Assembly: GCF_019925205.1 (NCBI RefSeq)
Contig: NC_083567.1
Coordinates: 20,088,001-20,152,000 of the forward strand
Origin: Metopolophium dirhodum
Taxonomy: Eukaryota > Arthropoda > Insecta > Hemiptera > Aphididae
Length of the DNA stretch: 64,000 nt
Direction: 5' to 3'
Below are positions 50,101 through 60,100 of this stretch, one piece after another. The position numbers and the translations under genes were made by a program. The notes beneath the pieces were generated by a model. The model searched no databases. It was not told the origin of the DNA and worked only from the letters and a program-made list of their open reading frames with translations. Numbering within the stretch: the stretch's first letter is position 1; each line of letters opens with the position of its first letter.

Positions 50101-53100
50101 TGTTCGAAAAGTTTGACCAAGTTTATGCGTTGAGTTCGGGACGATGCATCTACCAGGGGCCACCCAGCTCTGTCATTCCTTACTTTGCCGAACGGTTAGT
50201 CGTATGTCCACCGTACCATAACCCAGCTGACTTTTGTGAGTGTAATATAATATGATGCATAATACAATAATGGTTTATTATTTTGTCGGTGCATCAACTA
50301 TCACGATGATTTTATAATCATGTACGACTCAAAATTGGTACATATTAAAAAAAAGTTGGAAAGCATGTACAACTACCAATCGCATGAGAACAATAAAATA
50401 TGTCAATAATAACACTTATTAAACATATTTTACTATAGAATATGTTTTAGTAGTCGTCAATCGACCATTTTAATTCATAACATATTTATGTTATACAAAA
50501 AAAAAATCATCAAGTATTGAAGTATATAATATTATATATTTTTCTTAGTGATCGAAGTGGCCATAGGTGAATATGGTACCGACGTACTCGTTGGATTGTT
50601 CGACACAACAAAAATCACGAACACAAATGGCCGAAACAAGTGTCATACAATTTCTGGCGAAGACCACGAAGCAATAGAACTAGAAATGCGTGCGTTTCTT
50701 TCTTATCATAAAAAATATATTGTAACACATATTTTAATTTAATAATATCAATATAATAGGTGCGATGATATTAATAAATTGCAATGCAAATCTATTCGTT
50801 TTGTAGGCGAGTGCCAGGAAAACAACAATACCAATGACGAAAAATTACCGTATAAAACAGAGCATTTAAATAAGCCTCCGTTTTATGTACAGATCTATCA
50901 TATATATTTGCGAAACGTTACCATGTACAAACGCAACAAAGTGAGTAAACAATATAACATTATAATTTATAATAACGTTGTTGGTATATAATAACATCGG
51001 AAATATTGTCGTTTATATGTGTAATGAACTTAATTTTATTAAGTGGATACTATCGGGTTCTAATAAAACAATATTATAATGACTCATAAGTCATAGACTA
51101 CTATAATATAATGCGACTATGTAAATTCGGTAAAAAGTTGTGTTTATATAAGGACAGCACACATATTTTTATATCATTTCGCAACATAGGAAGACGGTGT
51201 AGAAAAAAATGGTGTAGTTATTATTTTGATTTATAAAATCGATTTATATAAAATATAATTGTATCGATAGGCATAAAACATTGCATATTCGAAACAAGTT
51301 TTAAAGTTCTATGTGAATCAGACAGAGTTCTGTTTGTCATATTATTATATTTAACAACGTAGAGACTGAAGTCGCTCACGAGTCACGAGTTCGATTAAAA
51401 TTCTTCCTATTGACATTTCACGAGATATAGGTTAATAAGGACGTTTGTCTGTACCCACCTATATGAGTCAAATGATTTACTTTATAGGCACAATAACAAA
51501 GTGTTTACCAACTGTTTAAAAAAATATCTCCTAAAACTATACCTATTTATTAATAATTATGTGTAATTAATTATTTTTCGTATGCTCATTATGTTATAAC
51601 TATATAATATAATATATTGTGTATGAGTATACTGTTATAAGACAGTTATTGAGTTCTATTGTCGGAAATGTACATACATTATAATATTAATGGTTAATTA
51701 GATTAGACCATATAAATTATAAACAATATATATTTATTTGAAGCCATAGTTTAACGGCCGTGAATTGTTTTTATTGCTCGTCCACTAACGAAATTCGTAG
51801 TGCGCACAAAAATAATTTTACTTACTGTTAGCCATAGGATAATTAACATTTTAATGGTTGTATAAAATAACCGATTTTCATTTTGTAATAAAATTCCAAA
51901 AATTTTTAAGCGATAAATTAAATTTTAAATAATTTCAAAATATAAACTATTTAATTTAAACGTACAGTGTCGTCTTAGTTTTCATTTTTGCTGTTGAAAA
52001 ATAGATCAACCGCTGTGCCTCGAGTTTAAACGAGTGTATGTATCAGTGCGGCTAATTCCGAACAACAATGTTAGTAGTGCATATTAGGTACAATGTGCAT
52101 ACAATAATTAATATATTAATATAAATGAGTAGGCATGAATAGCCTCAACACGTCATGCCAGCAAACCTGTGATATAATTGTTTATTAAATCTTTGTTTGT
52201 TAGGCCCACTCGTAGGAATATAATGGAAAGTATGCTAACTTCTCTGTCACGAGCGCGTCATGATTCAACTGCTGTTCGCAACGGTCATCGTACATAATAT
52301 TATAAAAGCTCTGCAGTGTTTAATAGTTTTTTAATTTATTCAAATTAAGCATTAGGGTTTACTCAGAAAAAGGGTTTGAATACTTACGTGAAAAAAAACT
52401 CATTGCGTAAGACCAGTGGAATGACTATAGCTGAGAATCGGAAACGTGACGCGATGTCGTGGTTTAGACTAAGAATAACAAAACGGATAAGCCGGATTCA
52501 CAGCTATTTGTGTCGTGCGAGGGCGTGGTAACCGTATGGTTATGATTGGTAACCATATTTGATTAAAAGTCGAGCTGTAGTAAATTCTTGGTGTACTCGG
52601 TTGCACAACTTATTGGTTATTACAATATTATGATACCTGCAAACAAGTAACGTCCAATCGCAGTGTGACTTGATCACGACACGACACGACACACGGCGTA
52701 GCTGTGAATGCGCCTTCACTGTCGACCGTCGCGGTCACAACGCGGTAACCGTGGTCGGAAAACTTTTCAGACTAACCTGCTGTTGAGGATCGCCGTCCAT
52801 TTGGCCGTAGCCCTCATAATGGGTTTCATGTACCGTGGAGTGGGCAACGACGCTGCTCGAGTGCTCACCAACATGAAATTTGTGTACGGCTCCAATTTGT
52901 TCTTGGTCTACACCGGTCTGATGGCCGTCATCGTTTCTTGTGAGCATATTAATATATTATGATCATACGGTACAATATTATTATTGTTATAAAAGTGTCG
53001 CTTTTATATTAATAATTACTTCGACGCACAAACTCATATAATATTATATTATTATACTCATTAATTATATATTTTGTTTCCGACATCATTGGTCCAGTCC

Positions 53101-54751
53101 CATTGGAGTACATGGTCTTGAAGAGGGAACACTTCAACGGTTGGTACACGCTTTTCTCGTACTTCGTATCCGTATTGCTGGTCGAAATACCGCTACAGGT
53201 GGGTACCTACCTACAACCCCTGTTCGAGAAAACTCCCCTCGACGTTATTATATTTTTATTTTTTCGTCGCAGATGGTGTGTTGTCTCGTCTACATCGTAC
53301 CGGCGTACGCGATTACCGGCCAACCGTTGGAACTCGTGCGATTCGGTTACTTCGCCGTTTTCCTGACGGTAACTTGCCTGACGTCGCAGAGCGCAGGATT
53401 CCTGTGCGGCGCCACTATGCCGTTGAAGGTCTGTTGTGGTTCTACACGATACATGTATTATTTTTATACATTGCGATCGGACATTGGTCGTTCATCGCCT
53501 CATTATATTTTATGCCCGTATAGGTTAGGTTAGACAAAGGTTGATTTTTTAAGCACCATTTTTCCATTTAATAGTACGATTGTTCAAGTTCTGATTTTTA
53601 GAATATTTAAGTACCTATACCTAAAGACCATATTTTTTGTACTGCTCGAGGAGTGTTTTGTGGCAATACAAATTTCTATTTTTCAAATGAGAAGTCTCCT
53701 TTTTTACTGAAAATTATGTAGCAGATAATTTTCTTGAAAATGTTGATGTATCTAAATCAAAATTCTAATGAGTAGTTTCTGCAGAGTTATTAAAATGTTT
53801 ATATTAACGATAATAATCCTTAAAAATGATTTTACAAAAATATAAATTATATGTAATATAATCGGGTCATTTTTACAAATTATTTAATATTGATAGATCA
53901 ATAGTAATTACTAATTACTAATTACTAAAATTTTCAAATCATCTTAGCCCTCAAATATACTTAACCCATTACCATTGCTATATATTATCCTTAATACACA
54001 ATGTTATATAATTCAAAAACTATTCTCTCAAATTTTGATTTAGGTACATTAAAATTCTCAAAAAAAAAATCTGCTGAATAATTAAAAGTTAAAAGGGGAT
54101 TCCTTTTTGAAAAAAAAGAAGTTTGCATTGGCACAGGATCATTCTTAAGTGGTACAAAACATCTCAAGTATTCAAAAATATGGTCTTCAAATGTATTTAA
54201 AAATTCTAAAAATCAGAATTTGAATGCATAATTTAACCCTGTATATTGTTCAGGTGCTTAAATAAAAACTATATTATAATATTACATTCGGTACATTCGC
54301 GGTTGATCACAATGCGTAATTAAAAATCAAATATGAAACTATTAAATACACCGGAACAAAAAATAGTCTTATGTGGGGGATCTATATTTATATCGAATTT
54401 CTGTTTCAGATGTCTGTGTTCGTTGGACCAGTATTTGTGGTGCTTCTATCCGTGTTCGGGTTCGCGATAAGGTTTTCGGACGTACCCTCCATGTATGTGT
54501 GGCTTCACCATTTCAGTTTCATCAGGGCGTCGTTCCAGAGTATCTTGTATTCGCTGTACGACATCGACAGGGGCGTTTTACCGTGCTCCGACGAGATGTA
54601 CTGCCACTACAAAAATCCAGTGAAGTTTCTCAACGAAATGGAATTCGCCCGAGTGAACATTTATTCCGAATTTTTCTACATATTCTCCTTTTTGCTGTGT
54701 ACTTACGTGCTGACAACGACTGTCATATGGTACAGGCTGAACAAACGTTAG
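44103..54751 (+). CDS. ABCG half-transporter, copy B (ABCG1/ABCG4-like), 10 exons
   Basis: Exons: 44103-44259, 47116-47233, 48673-49008, 49994-50235, 50549-50689, 50807-50940, 52771-52939, 53098-53198, 53273-53428, 54410-54751; all introns GT-AG. The joined frame is 1896 nt, 631 aa. Exons 2-4 and 6-10 have exactly the lengths of copy A; only exon 1 (+6 nt) and exon 5 (+6 nt) differ, both in frame. Walker A GPSGCGKST at 75-83, LSGGQ at 176-180, Walker B ILFLDEPTS at 196-204, H-loop His234, then six predicted membrane spans. The catalytic set is complete, so it should be an active membrane half-transporter, as homodimer or with another ABCG protein. The linker from exons 5-6 differs strongly from copy A, while exon 3 is nearly the same. 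Introns are shorter than in A (intron 1 is 2.9 kb against 14.7 kb; intron 8 only 74 bp). The ATG has purine -3 and G +4; no other upstream ATG reads into this frame. Confidence 0.92.
44870..45170 (+). repeat. Dispersed repeat family R1, copy 3
   Basis: TTAGATTCTTTTTCCTACCA (45055-45074), GTTATTGAAGTTGAAAATC and a following A-rich end align in order with copies at 905-1320 and 11280-11850. A short inverted piece of the end motif (GATTCTGAGTGGAGTG) is at 57352-57367. Confidence 0.5.
45418..45739. repeat. Direct and inverted repeat cluster with GACTTTGTCCGATCGATTCG
   Basis: A block of about 90 bp starting CCCCTGACTTTGTCCGATCG (45419) recurs directly at 45557 (CCCCCGACTTTGTCCGATCG). The same start is present inverted at 45712-45739, giving a terminal inverted repeat of about 28 bp to the second block. 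AACTTCAC borders both sides (45544-45551, 45741-45749). It looks like a MITE (45557-45739) with an extra partial copy in front. Class unknown. Confidence 0.65.
47526..48155. repeat. Foldback family F1, copy 1 (in intron 2 of ABCG copy B)
   Basis: Once the nested MITE is set aside, the left arm (ACGTTTAGTTTAAAAACTAG ... TACCTATTATGAATC ... GATGGTAATAATATTATCTG) is the inverse of the right arm (CAGATAATGTTCTTACCATC ... TAATAGGTCGATTCACTCC ... TTTTTAAACCGACGAAGCTA). The right side ends near GTGTAGCGTCTTATTA. The left outer end is not clear. Non-coding. Confidence 0.8.
47584..47808. mobile_element. hAT-type MITE nested in foldback F1 copy 1
   Basis: 225 bp, ends CTGGGGCGTATTTA and TAAATACGCCACTG, flanked by a perfect 8-bp target duplication GAGTCAAT (47576-47583 and 47809-47816). 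The opposite arm of the host palindrome (GGAGTGAATC, inverse, near 48015-48035) shows the site without an insertion. Confidence 0.92.
49009..49993 (+). other. Intron 3 of ABCG copy B
   Basis: GTGAGT to CCGTAG, phase 2. It contains a 14-nt G run (49363-49376) and foldback F1 copy 2 (49455-49830). The remainder is AT-rich. Confidence 0.8.
49455..49830. repeat. Foldback family F1, copy 2 (in intron 3 of ABCG copy B)
   Basis: The left arm (ACCAATTTTGTGTATATTTA, TTATAGCGAATTTACC, AAAATTATCTGTGTTTGTAC) is the inverse of the right arm (AAAACACAGATAACATTCTT, AATTCGCTATAATATC, CACAAAATCGGTTCTGC). The right end GTGACGTCCTTTTAA matches the AAGAGGACGCTAC-type terminus of copy 3. Confidence 0.75.
50236..50548 (+). 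other. Intron 4 of ABCG copy B
   Basis: GTGAGT to TTCTTAG, phase 1, 313 bp. AT-rich; nothing recognised. Confidence 0.75.
50941..52770 (+). other. Intron 6 of ABCG copy B
   Basis: GTGAGT to TTTTCAG, phase 0, 1.8 kb. AT-rich for most of its length, GC-richer from about 52420 to the acceptor, with an ACACGACACGACACAC tract near 52676-52692. The open frame that starts at 52708 before exon 7 is intronic read-through. No element recognised. Confidence 0.7.
53429..54409 (+). other. Intron 9 of ABCG copy B
   Basis: GTCTGT to TTTCAG, phase 0, 981 bp, mostly occupied by the palindrome 53545-54266. In copy A the same intron is 490 bp and has no palindrome. Confidence 0.8.
53545..54266. repeat. Foldback element in intron 9 of ABCG copy B
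   Basis: The ends TTTTTTAAGCACC (53545-53557) and GGTGCTTAAATAAA (54253-54266) are inverse. Inside, TTCTGATTTTTAGAATATTT (53589) pairs with 54185-54215, AGACCATATTTTTTGTACT with 54155-54187, and GCAGATAATTTTCTTG with 54060-54085. Arms are about 220 bp with substitutions; the centre is AT-rich. No coding capacity. It is a separate family from F1. Confidence 0.8.
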
Positions 54752-54994
54752 ATCTCACTCAAAACGACCAAACCCGCAATAGGATTGACGAGGTCTTATA
54801 TTCTGTCACAAATGTGATTTTTTCTGATATGTATCATATATATGTATTATGATATGTGATAGTTATTTATATGTGATATGTCACTTTTTAATGAAATTAT
54901 TGTATTATGTCACAAAAATATAAATTATTCGATCACATATTATTATGTAGGTATGTACCTATATGAAGATCAAATTATTAATTTACAAAACCCT

Positions 54995-55510
54995 CCTAAG
55001 AGGACGCTACCCATTCATTTTTTGTCTCCGTCATATAAACGTAAGGTACACGCATCAAATTTTTATTCACTAGTTTCAATAGTGTTATTGTAGTTTTGAT
55101 ATTAGAGTGAATTGACATATTATCAAACTTTTAGGTAAGAGGTTTATCTGTGCTTAAGCGTCGGCGTTTATTCGATGTCTTCATTTTCGATTGGAACTAT
55201 TGAATGACAATTTTCCATATCGTATGTGTGTAAGACGGAATCAACAAATGCATGAGTAGCGTCCTCTTAAAACCCATTTGGGTTAAAAATCCATTGTTGA
55301 TAAAATTGAAAACTTTAAAGTCTTTAAACACAGAAAATTAACTAATGACACGGATAATGTTGTTACTTAAAAGTTTGAGAATAGGTCAATTCACTCTAAT
55401 ATCAAAACTGACAACACCGTCAACACCCTATAAAACTAGCGAACGAAAATTTATTATGTCGTATATTTGTAACATGGAGACAACACTAGCTAGTGCGACG
55501 TCTTATTAAA
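54995..55510. repeat. Foldback family F1, copy 3 (compound, three arms)
   Basis: The arm from CTAAGAGGACGCTACCCATT (54998) through GTTTTGATATTAGAGTGAAT (55093) is present inverted twice. One inverse runs 55270 to about 55165, ending GTAGCGTCCTCTTA at 55258-55271. The other runs 55510 to about 55345, with ATTCACTCTAATATCAAAAC at 55391-55410. It therefore looks like one palindromic copy plus a second half-copy. The terminal AAGAGGACGCTAC is shared with F1 copies 1 and 2. Confidence 0.75.
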
Positions 55511-55546
55511 GCGTAGCCCAACTGGTGTCGCGATCTTCTTCTTAAT

Positions 55547-55976
55547 CAGTGGCGTAATTTGGGGGCAGGCAGGGTATACATTTGCCCTCCTTTGTCATTA
55601 AAGCGCCGGGTATGGGCTAGTTTTGGGCCTTCATGTAGTAGCTAATAGGTAATATATTTAGGTATTTATTTATTTATTTATTTATTTATTCTTCAAGAAG
55701 ATATCCTTCTACATGTTATACATTAATTATTTAGTTATTGTTATCTCTCAAAAAAAAAAACGGGTTATTTACGCCTATGATAGTAACCACGGTTATCTCA
55801 GATAACCGTGATAATAACTAGTAAGTATAAAATTATGTAAAAAGGCTATTTGTATTGAGATAAAAATGCAATTGTAATGTAATTTATTGTTAGAGAGCGG
55901 TTTTTTTTTCAGTTTTATTGTGGGCCGGTCAAAAATGTTGTTCCTCCCCCCCTCAAAAATTGAAATGACGCCACTG
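55547..55976. mobile_element. hAT-type MITE with 8-bp target duplication
   Basis: 430 bp with ends CAGTGGCGTAATTT and AAATGACGCCACTG. The flanks TTCTTAAT (55539-55546) and TTCTCAAT (55977-55984) form an 8-bp duplication with one mismatch. It contains a (TTTA)n run (about 55661-55690) and a perfect hairpin CACGGTTATCT/AGATAACCGTG near 55789-55812. Its right end resembles 63560-63630. Confidence 0.88.
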
Positions 55977-57038
55977 TTCTCAATGGTTAAAATAATATTA
56001 TACATACAAAGCTAATGCGCTAAAACGCTAAAATATAACTGTTAAATCGGTAGTGTCACCATTGTGTGGCTTCTGTCATCAAAAGTTTAATTTGTATATT
56101 TTTTTACACTTTTCACTTTTTGTTCTCTACAGAATCAATTGTAAATACCACAAACAAGTAAAAAAGAAAAATAAAATAATATAATTGGTTTGCCCTTGTG
56201 ATATTTGCAAACTGTTACTGCTCCACTGTAGATTAACATTCATAATATTGAAATCGTGTTCCTAAAAACCTGTATTTTAAATTGTTTTAATATTATTGTT
56301 TAAATTGTTCAGAGCGAGTACCTATAATATGCATTAAGCACTATTTTTGCCTCGCCAAATTATATGTTATATTTCACAATATACAATTTATAATTTGTTA
56401 TTACGTGTTGTTAAATTTTTTGCACGCCACCTTTTTTTTCTGAAACATAATATATTATATTATTATTCTGTAGTATTAGATTATAACAAAGCATTTGAAA
56501 TATTTTAAGAACATAGATATATCAATGAAAAACGGGTTTGGTTGTACAATTATTTTATAATCGTAACATTTACAACACTATTAAAGTACTATAATATTAT
56601 AGTAAAGAGTGTCATACTCGTCAGGACTCTCCTCAAAGGACAAAAGGACAAATGTAAATAGTAATGTTTGTAAAAGAAAATAATCCATACATAAATTTAT
56701 TATTCGTGCGACCATTTATTTTATAATGCGTAGCGTCCCAAGTTTTCTGGTCACGTACTGCACTAGAACGTAAAATGAGACTGTGCTAAGTCTCCTGAAT
56801 GTATTAAAATCCGAACTAAGTTTCTTTATACACGCATTTATTAACAACTTGTGTAAATTCACAAAATATTTTTAACAAAAATAACAGAAATTTAAATAAT
56901 TTAATTTAAACAATAAACATTATAAATTACATTAAAAATAATGAATAATAATAACACAATATTAAGAATAAGTCAAATCGATTTATCACACGACTAAAAT
57001 ATTAGGTCCGTTGAAAATCAACATAAAAATATTAATAG

Positions 57039-57044
57039 TTTATT
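57039..57044 (-). terminator. Poly(A) signal of the lipase gene
   Basis: AATAAA on the minus strand (TTTATT on plus), about 135 nt past the lipase stop codon: a normal spacing for a short 3' UTR. No canonical AATAAA was found within about 400 nt after either ABCG stop codon; those genes probably use variant hexamers or longer UTRs. Confidence 0.5.
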
Positions 57045-57177
57045 CTTGGTGTTAATTACAAATTAATATTGCTGAGATTGCTGTTAATCTTAACTTAAAT
57101 GTCAACAAATGGAATTCCTTCATGTCCTGTACACGGTGACGACTTCGCCTCGTTAGAAATATAAAGAGGATATAACT

Positions 57178-60100
57178 TCAGAGGTCTTCCTTCGGTGCAT
57201 CCGGATCATTGTAAGGAGAAGTGCTTGTGGTCCTGAAATAGAAATCACCTCTCGCCCTGAAAACAATAGAAATTTCACTCATGCATTTTTTGTTTTATAG
57301 CTGTTACTTAGGTATACCTATATATGGCAAAATTTATAAAACTTAACAGGATTCTGAGTGGAGTGTAGAATGTATTTGTTTTAGCCAAAACTAAATTCAT
57401 GTGTGTGTCGCTCTATAGCGACCTATAGGGGTGGAAAAAAAATCAAGAAGTATCCACACCGTATGTAGGTACATCGGTAAATGTACCTATTATATATGTC
57501 TTGTAAATTTAATACATTCATCGTAGCGATGAATCTAAAAAAGTATAAGGAAGTTGCAGTGGTAACCTAATCATCGGTTGGTATGGGCAACCTAGGAACT
57601 TCATCTTTTCTAAGTTTGGTTGTCATAGCAATTGTAACGTGTAATCAGTCAGAAAAATAGAATATTATTTTTGGCTCCCAGCCTCGACACGATGACGTCA
57701 CAGTAACGCTCTCCGTGTCGCACAACATTATAGAACGACCCCCCCAGCCATAGGACATGTCAATAAGATATAAACCCCACACTATACAGGCTCAGGAATC
57801 TATATTGATATCACTTTTATTGAAAACGGTCCTGTCTATGCAGATATACCAATATCCTCGTATACGTTATATAATATAATATTATAGATTATGAGTTATC
57901 TAAGGAATAGATATTTTATTAAACGTCTTGTGGTTTCCACTTACGTGTGCGAAGCGCTGTGTCCCATCGGCGTTTTGTCGTCACTGTCGCAGTCGTCGTT
58001 CACGTAATCATTCCAGGACAGGCACTTGTACCCCATCATCGTACCAGGGTAGTACACCGAATCGGCGTACAGCATGTACGCCCTCGAGTGGCTACATCCA
58101 ACTGCGATAAAAAAAAAAAGATAATTGTCCGCGGGTAAAGACGGAACGCGGTGCACAATCATTTGGTATTACAATGAAACCTCTAAATACCGGACACTCT
58201 CAAGTCTCAGTCGCAGAAGTTTCGTCCGTTATTCGGAGGTGCCCGCTATTCAGACAGTTGAGATTGTAGAAAGTTTGTAAGTAGTTGGTCAGAAAAGTCC
58301 GCTATTGAAAGGTATCCGCTATATTGGTCTAAAACCAATGTTGCGCATTCGTGTTAGGAATTTATATTTTATTATAAATAACATAAATCTTTTCTTTTTT
58401 TTTAATTTTTACAATTGTTTGTTATTTGCTCAGCCTTCAGAAGTTGTGTTTTTTTCTAGACTACTGCTACCCGGGTGCTAAGCCCTGATATTAATCCGTT
58501 ATGCGCATGGCACACGTCACGAACGTTCCTAAAGTCCCGCTTTACTTTTTAACACGGTAACTAATAACCGAATGAAACTGACTATTTGGATTAGCCCATA
58601 CAATCTAAGACAATCTTAGACCGTCTAACGGTAATTACCACGGTTACCTTTCGCAAGCACGTTTCCGTCATGTTATACATATTACATATTACAATATAGG
58701 TAACTACTCACCTAGTCCGATTATCCTTTCGAGCTTCATACCGTCGTAGCAGCCCGGTTGAGGCACGCTGCCGCCGTTCGGGAAAAAGTCCGCGTGCCCC
58801 GCCGAGTGATAAATGCCGGTGGAACCACCCGACGTGTGGATAACGTCCACGAACAGAGCGTCCGATTTCTTCAGCCCTTTTTTCTGCAGCTTTGCAAACT
58901 CAAAGCCCGGTCCTGCCGGATCAAGACCTAAGACGAGACGTGATTTTCTAAATCCTCGTCCGAAGACCGACCACTGCACTGCACTGCAGTCATAATAATA
59001 ATATTAATATAACGTCGACCGCTGCTCATCGCTCACCCGTTATCCGGCCGATCAACCCCGACTTCATCAGGGACCCACACACGCCGGCGATGTGGGCCCC
59101 TAGACTGTGCCCGATCAGGTGTATGTCCGCCGATTCGACGACTCCGAGGTCCACGATATTGTCCAACACCTTGGCCAGTCTGGCGCCTATTTTTGACGTC
59201 ATCAACATCGGCAACATGTAATTCCGGAATCCCGCTATGCCGCCCCAGTCCACGGTTATCACGTTATATCCGCCGACGTTTAAGTAAGCTGTTTTTGAAA
59301 AATATCAAATATATACATACAGGCACATAATATAATATTAAATTCGCACCCCGAATCACCCTCTGAGCCAGCTGTATTTGTACACTTTTTTTTTCGAGTT
59401 CATCGAGGGAAAGAGGAGGAACCGCGTTAGCATTACTTCTCCTCCGGCCCTCATCGTTCATTGACATAAAACGTAGTTAAACATCAATGGCGTCATGCCT
59501 AAACCCCCGCGACCTGGCAGACTTTCCTCAGCGAACGCCGGTTGGTATAATATGTCTACCAGGGAGCGCATTCCTTGGGGGCTCTCAATAACGTATTTAT
59601 ACACTTAATATTAGTGTTATAGATACGATGCCCAAGAAAAATGTATATCAGTTTATTACGACACGTGTTTGCGTGTCCACGACAAATCGATTGGTATAAA
59701 CATTTTTTTTTTCAAAATAAATTTAACCTGTTTTTATACAAGACACGCCATCCTCGTGTATGATGGAGTCGAGCCATCCGTGTATGATCACTTTTAAAGG
59801 CATATCCGGAATCCAATGTTCTGACAATTCGTACTCGTGATCGAACCTTATTTTTATAGATTTATGGTTGCCGAGTTTCCTAAAACCGAAAGCCGCGATT
59901 AATCTTAACTTCTATATCGATACAAACACATTTCTCATATCTATAATTCTATATTGTATTAAAAATACTTATTTCAGAAACGATATATAATAATTATTTG
60001 CAGCTTTGATTTAATATTATAATAATATTACCTAATACCTAGACCTAACTATATATTTTAATATGCAACCAGTGTTAGAAAAGATAACCAAAAAATCATC

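Larger units (their letters stand above)
54752..57177. other. Intergenic region between convergent ABCG copy B and lipase
   Basis: Holds the probable 3' UTR of copy B, the F1 foldback cluster (54995-55510), a hAT-type MITE (55547-55976), AT-rich unassigned sequence, and the lipase 3' UTR with its poly(A) signal. No coding exon seen. Confidence 0.6.

Noticed and set aside
54373..54852. 159-residue open frame over the last exon of copy B
   Set aside because: It is a shifted frame of exon 54410-54751; the in-frame reading continues the ABCG membrane domain.
59264..59467. Extra lipase exon (67-residue minus frame)
   Set aside because: It lies in the intron between two exons that already join in frame within a conserved lipase core, and has no family resemblance.
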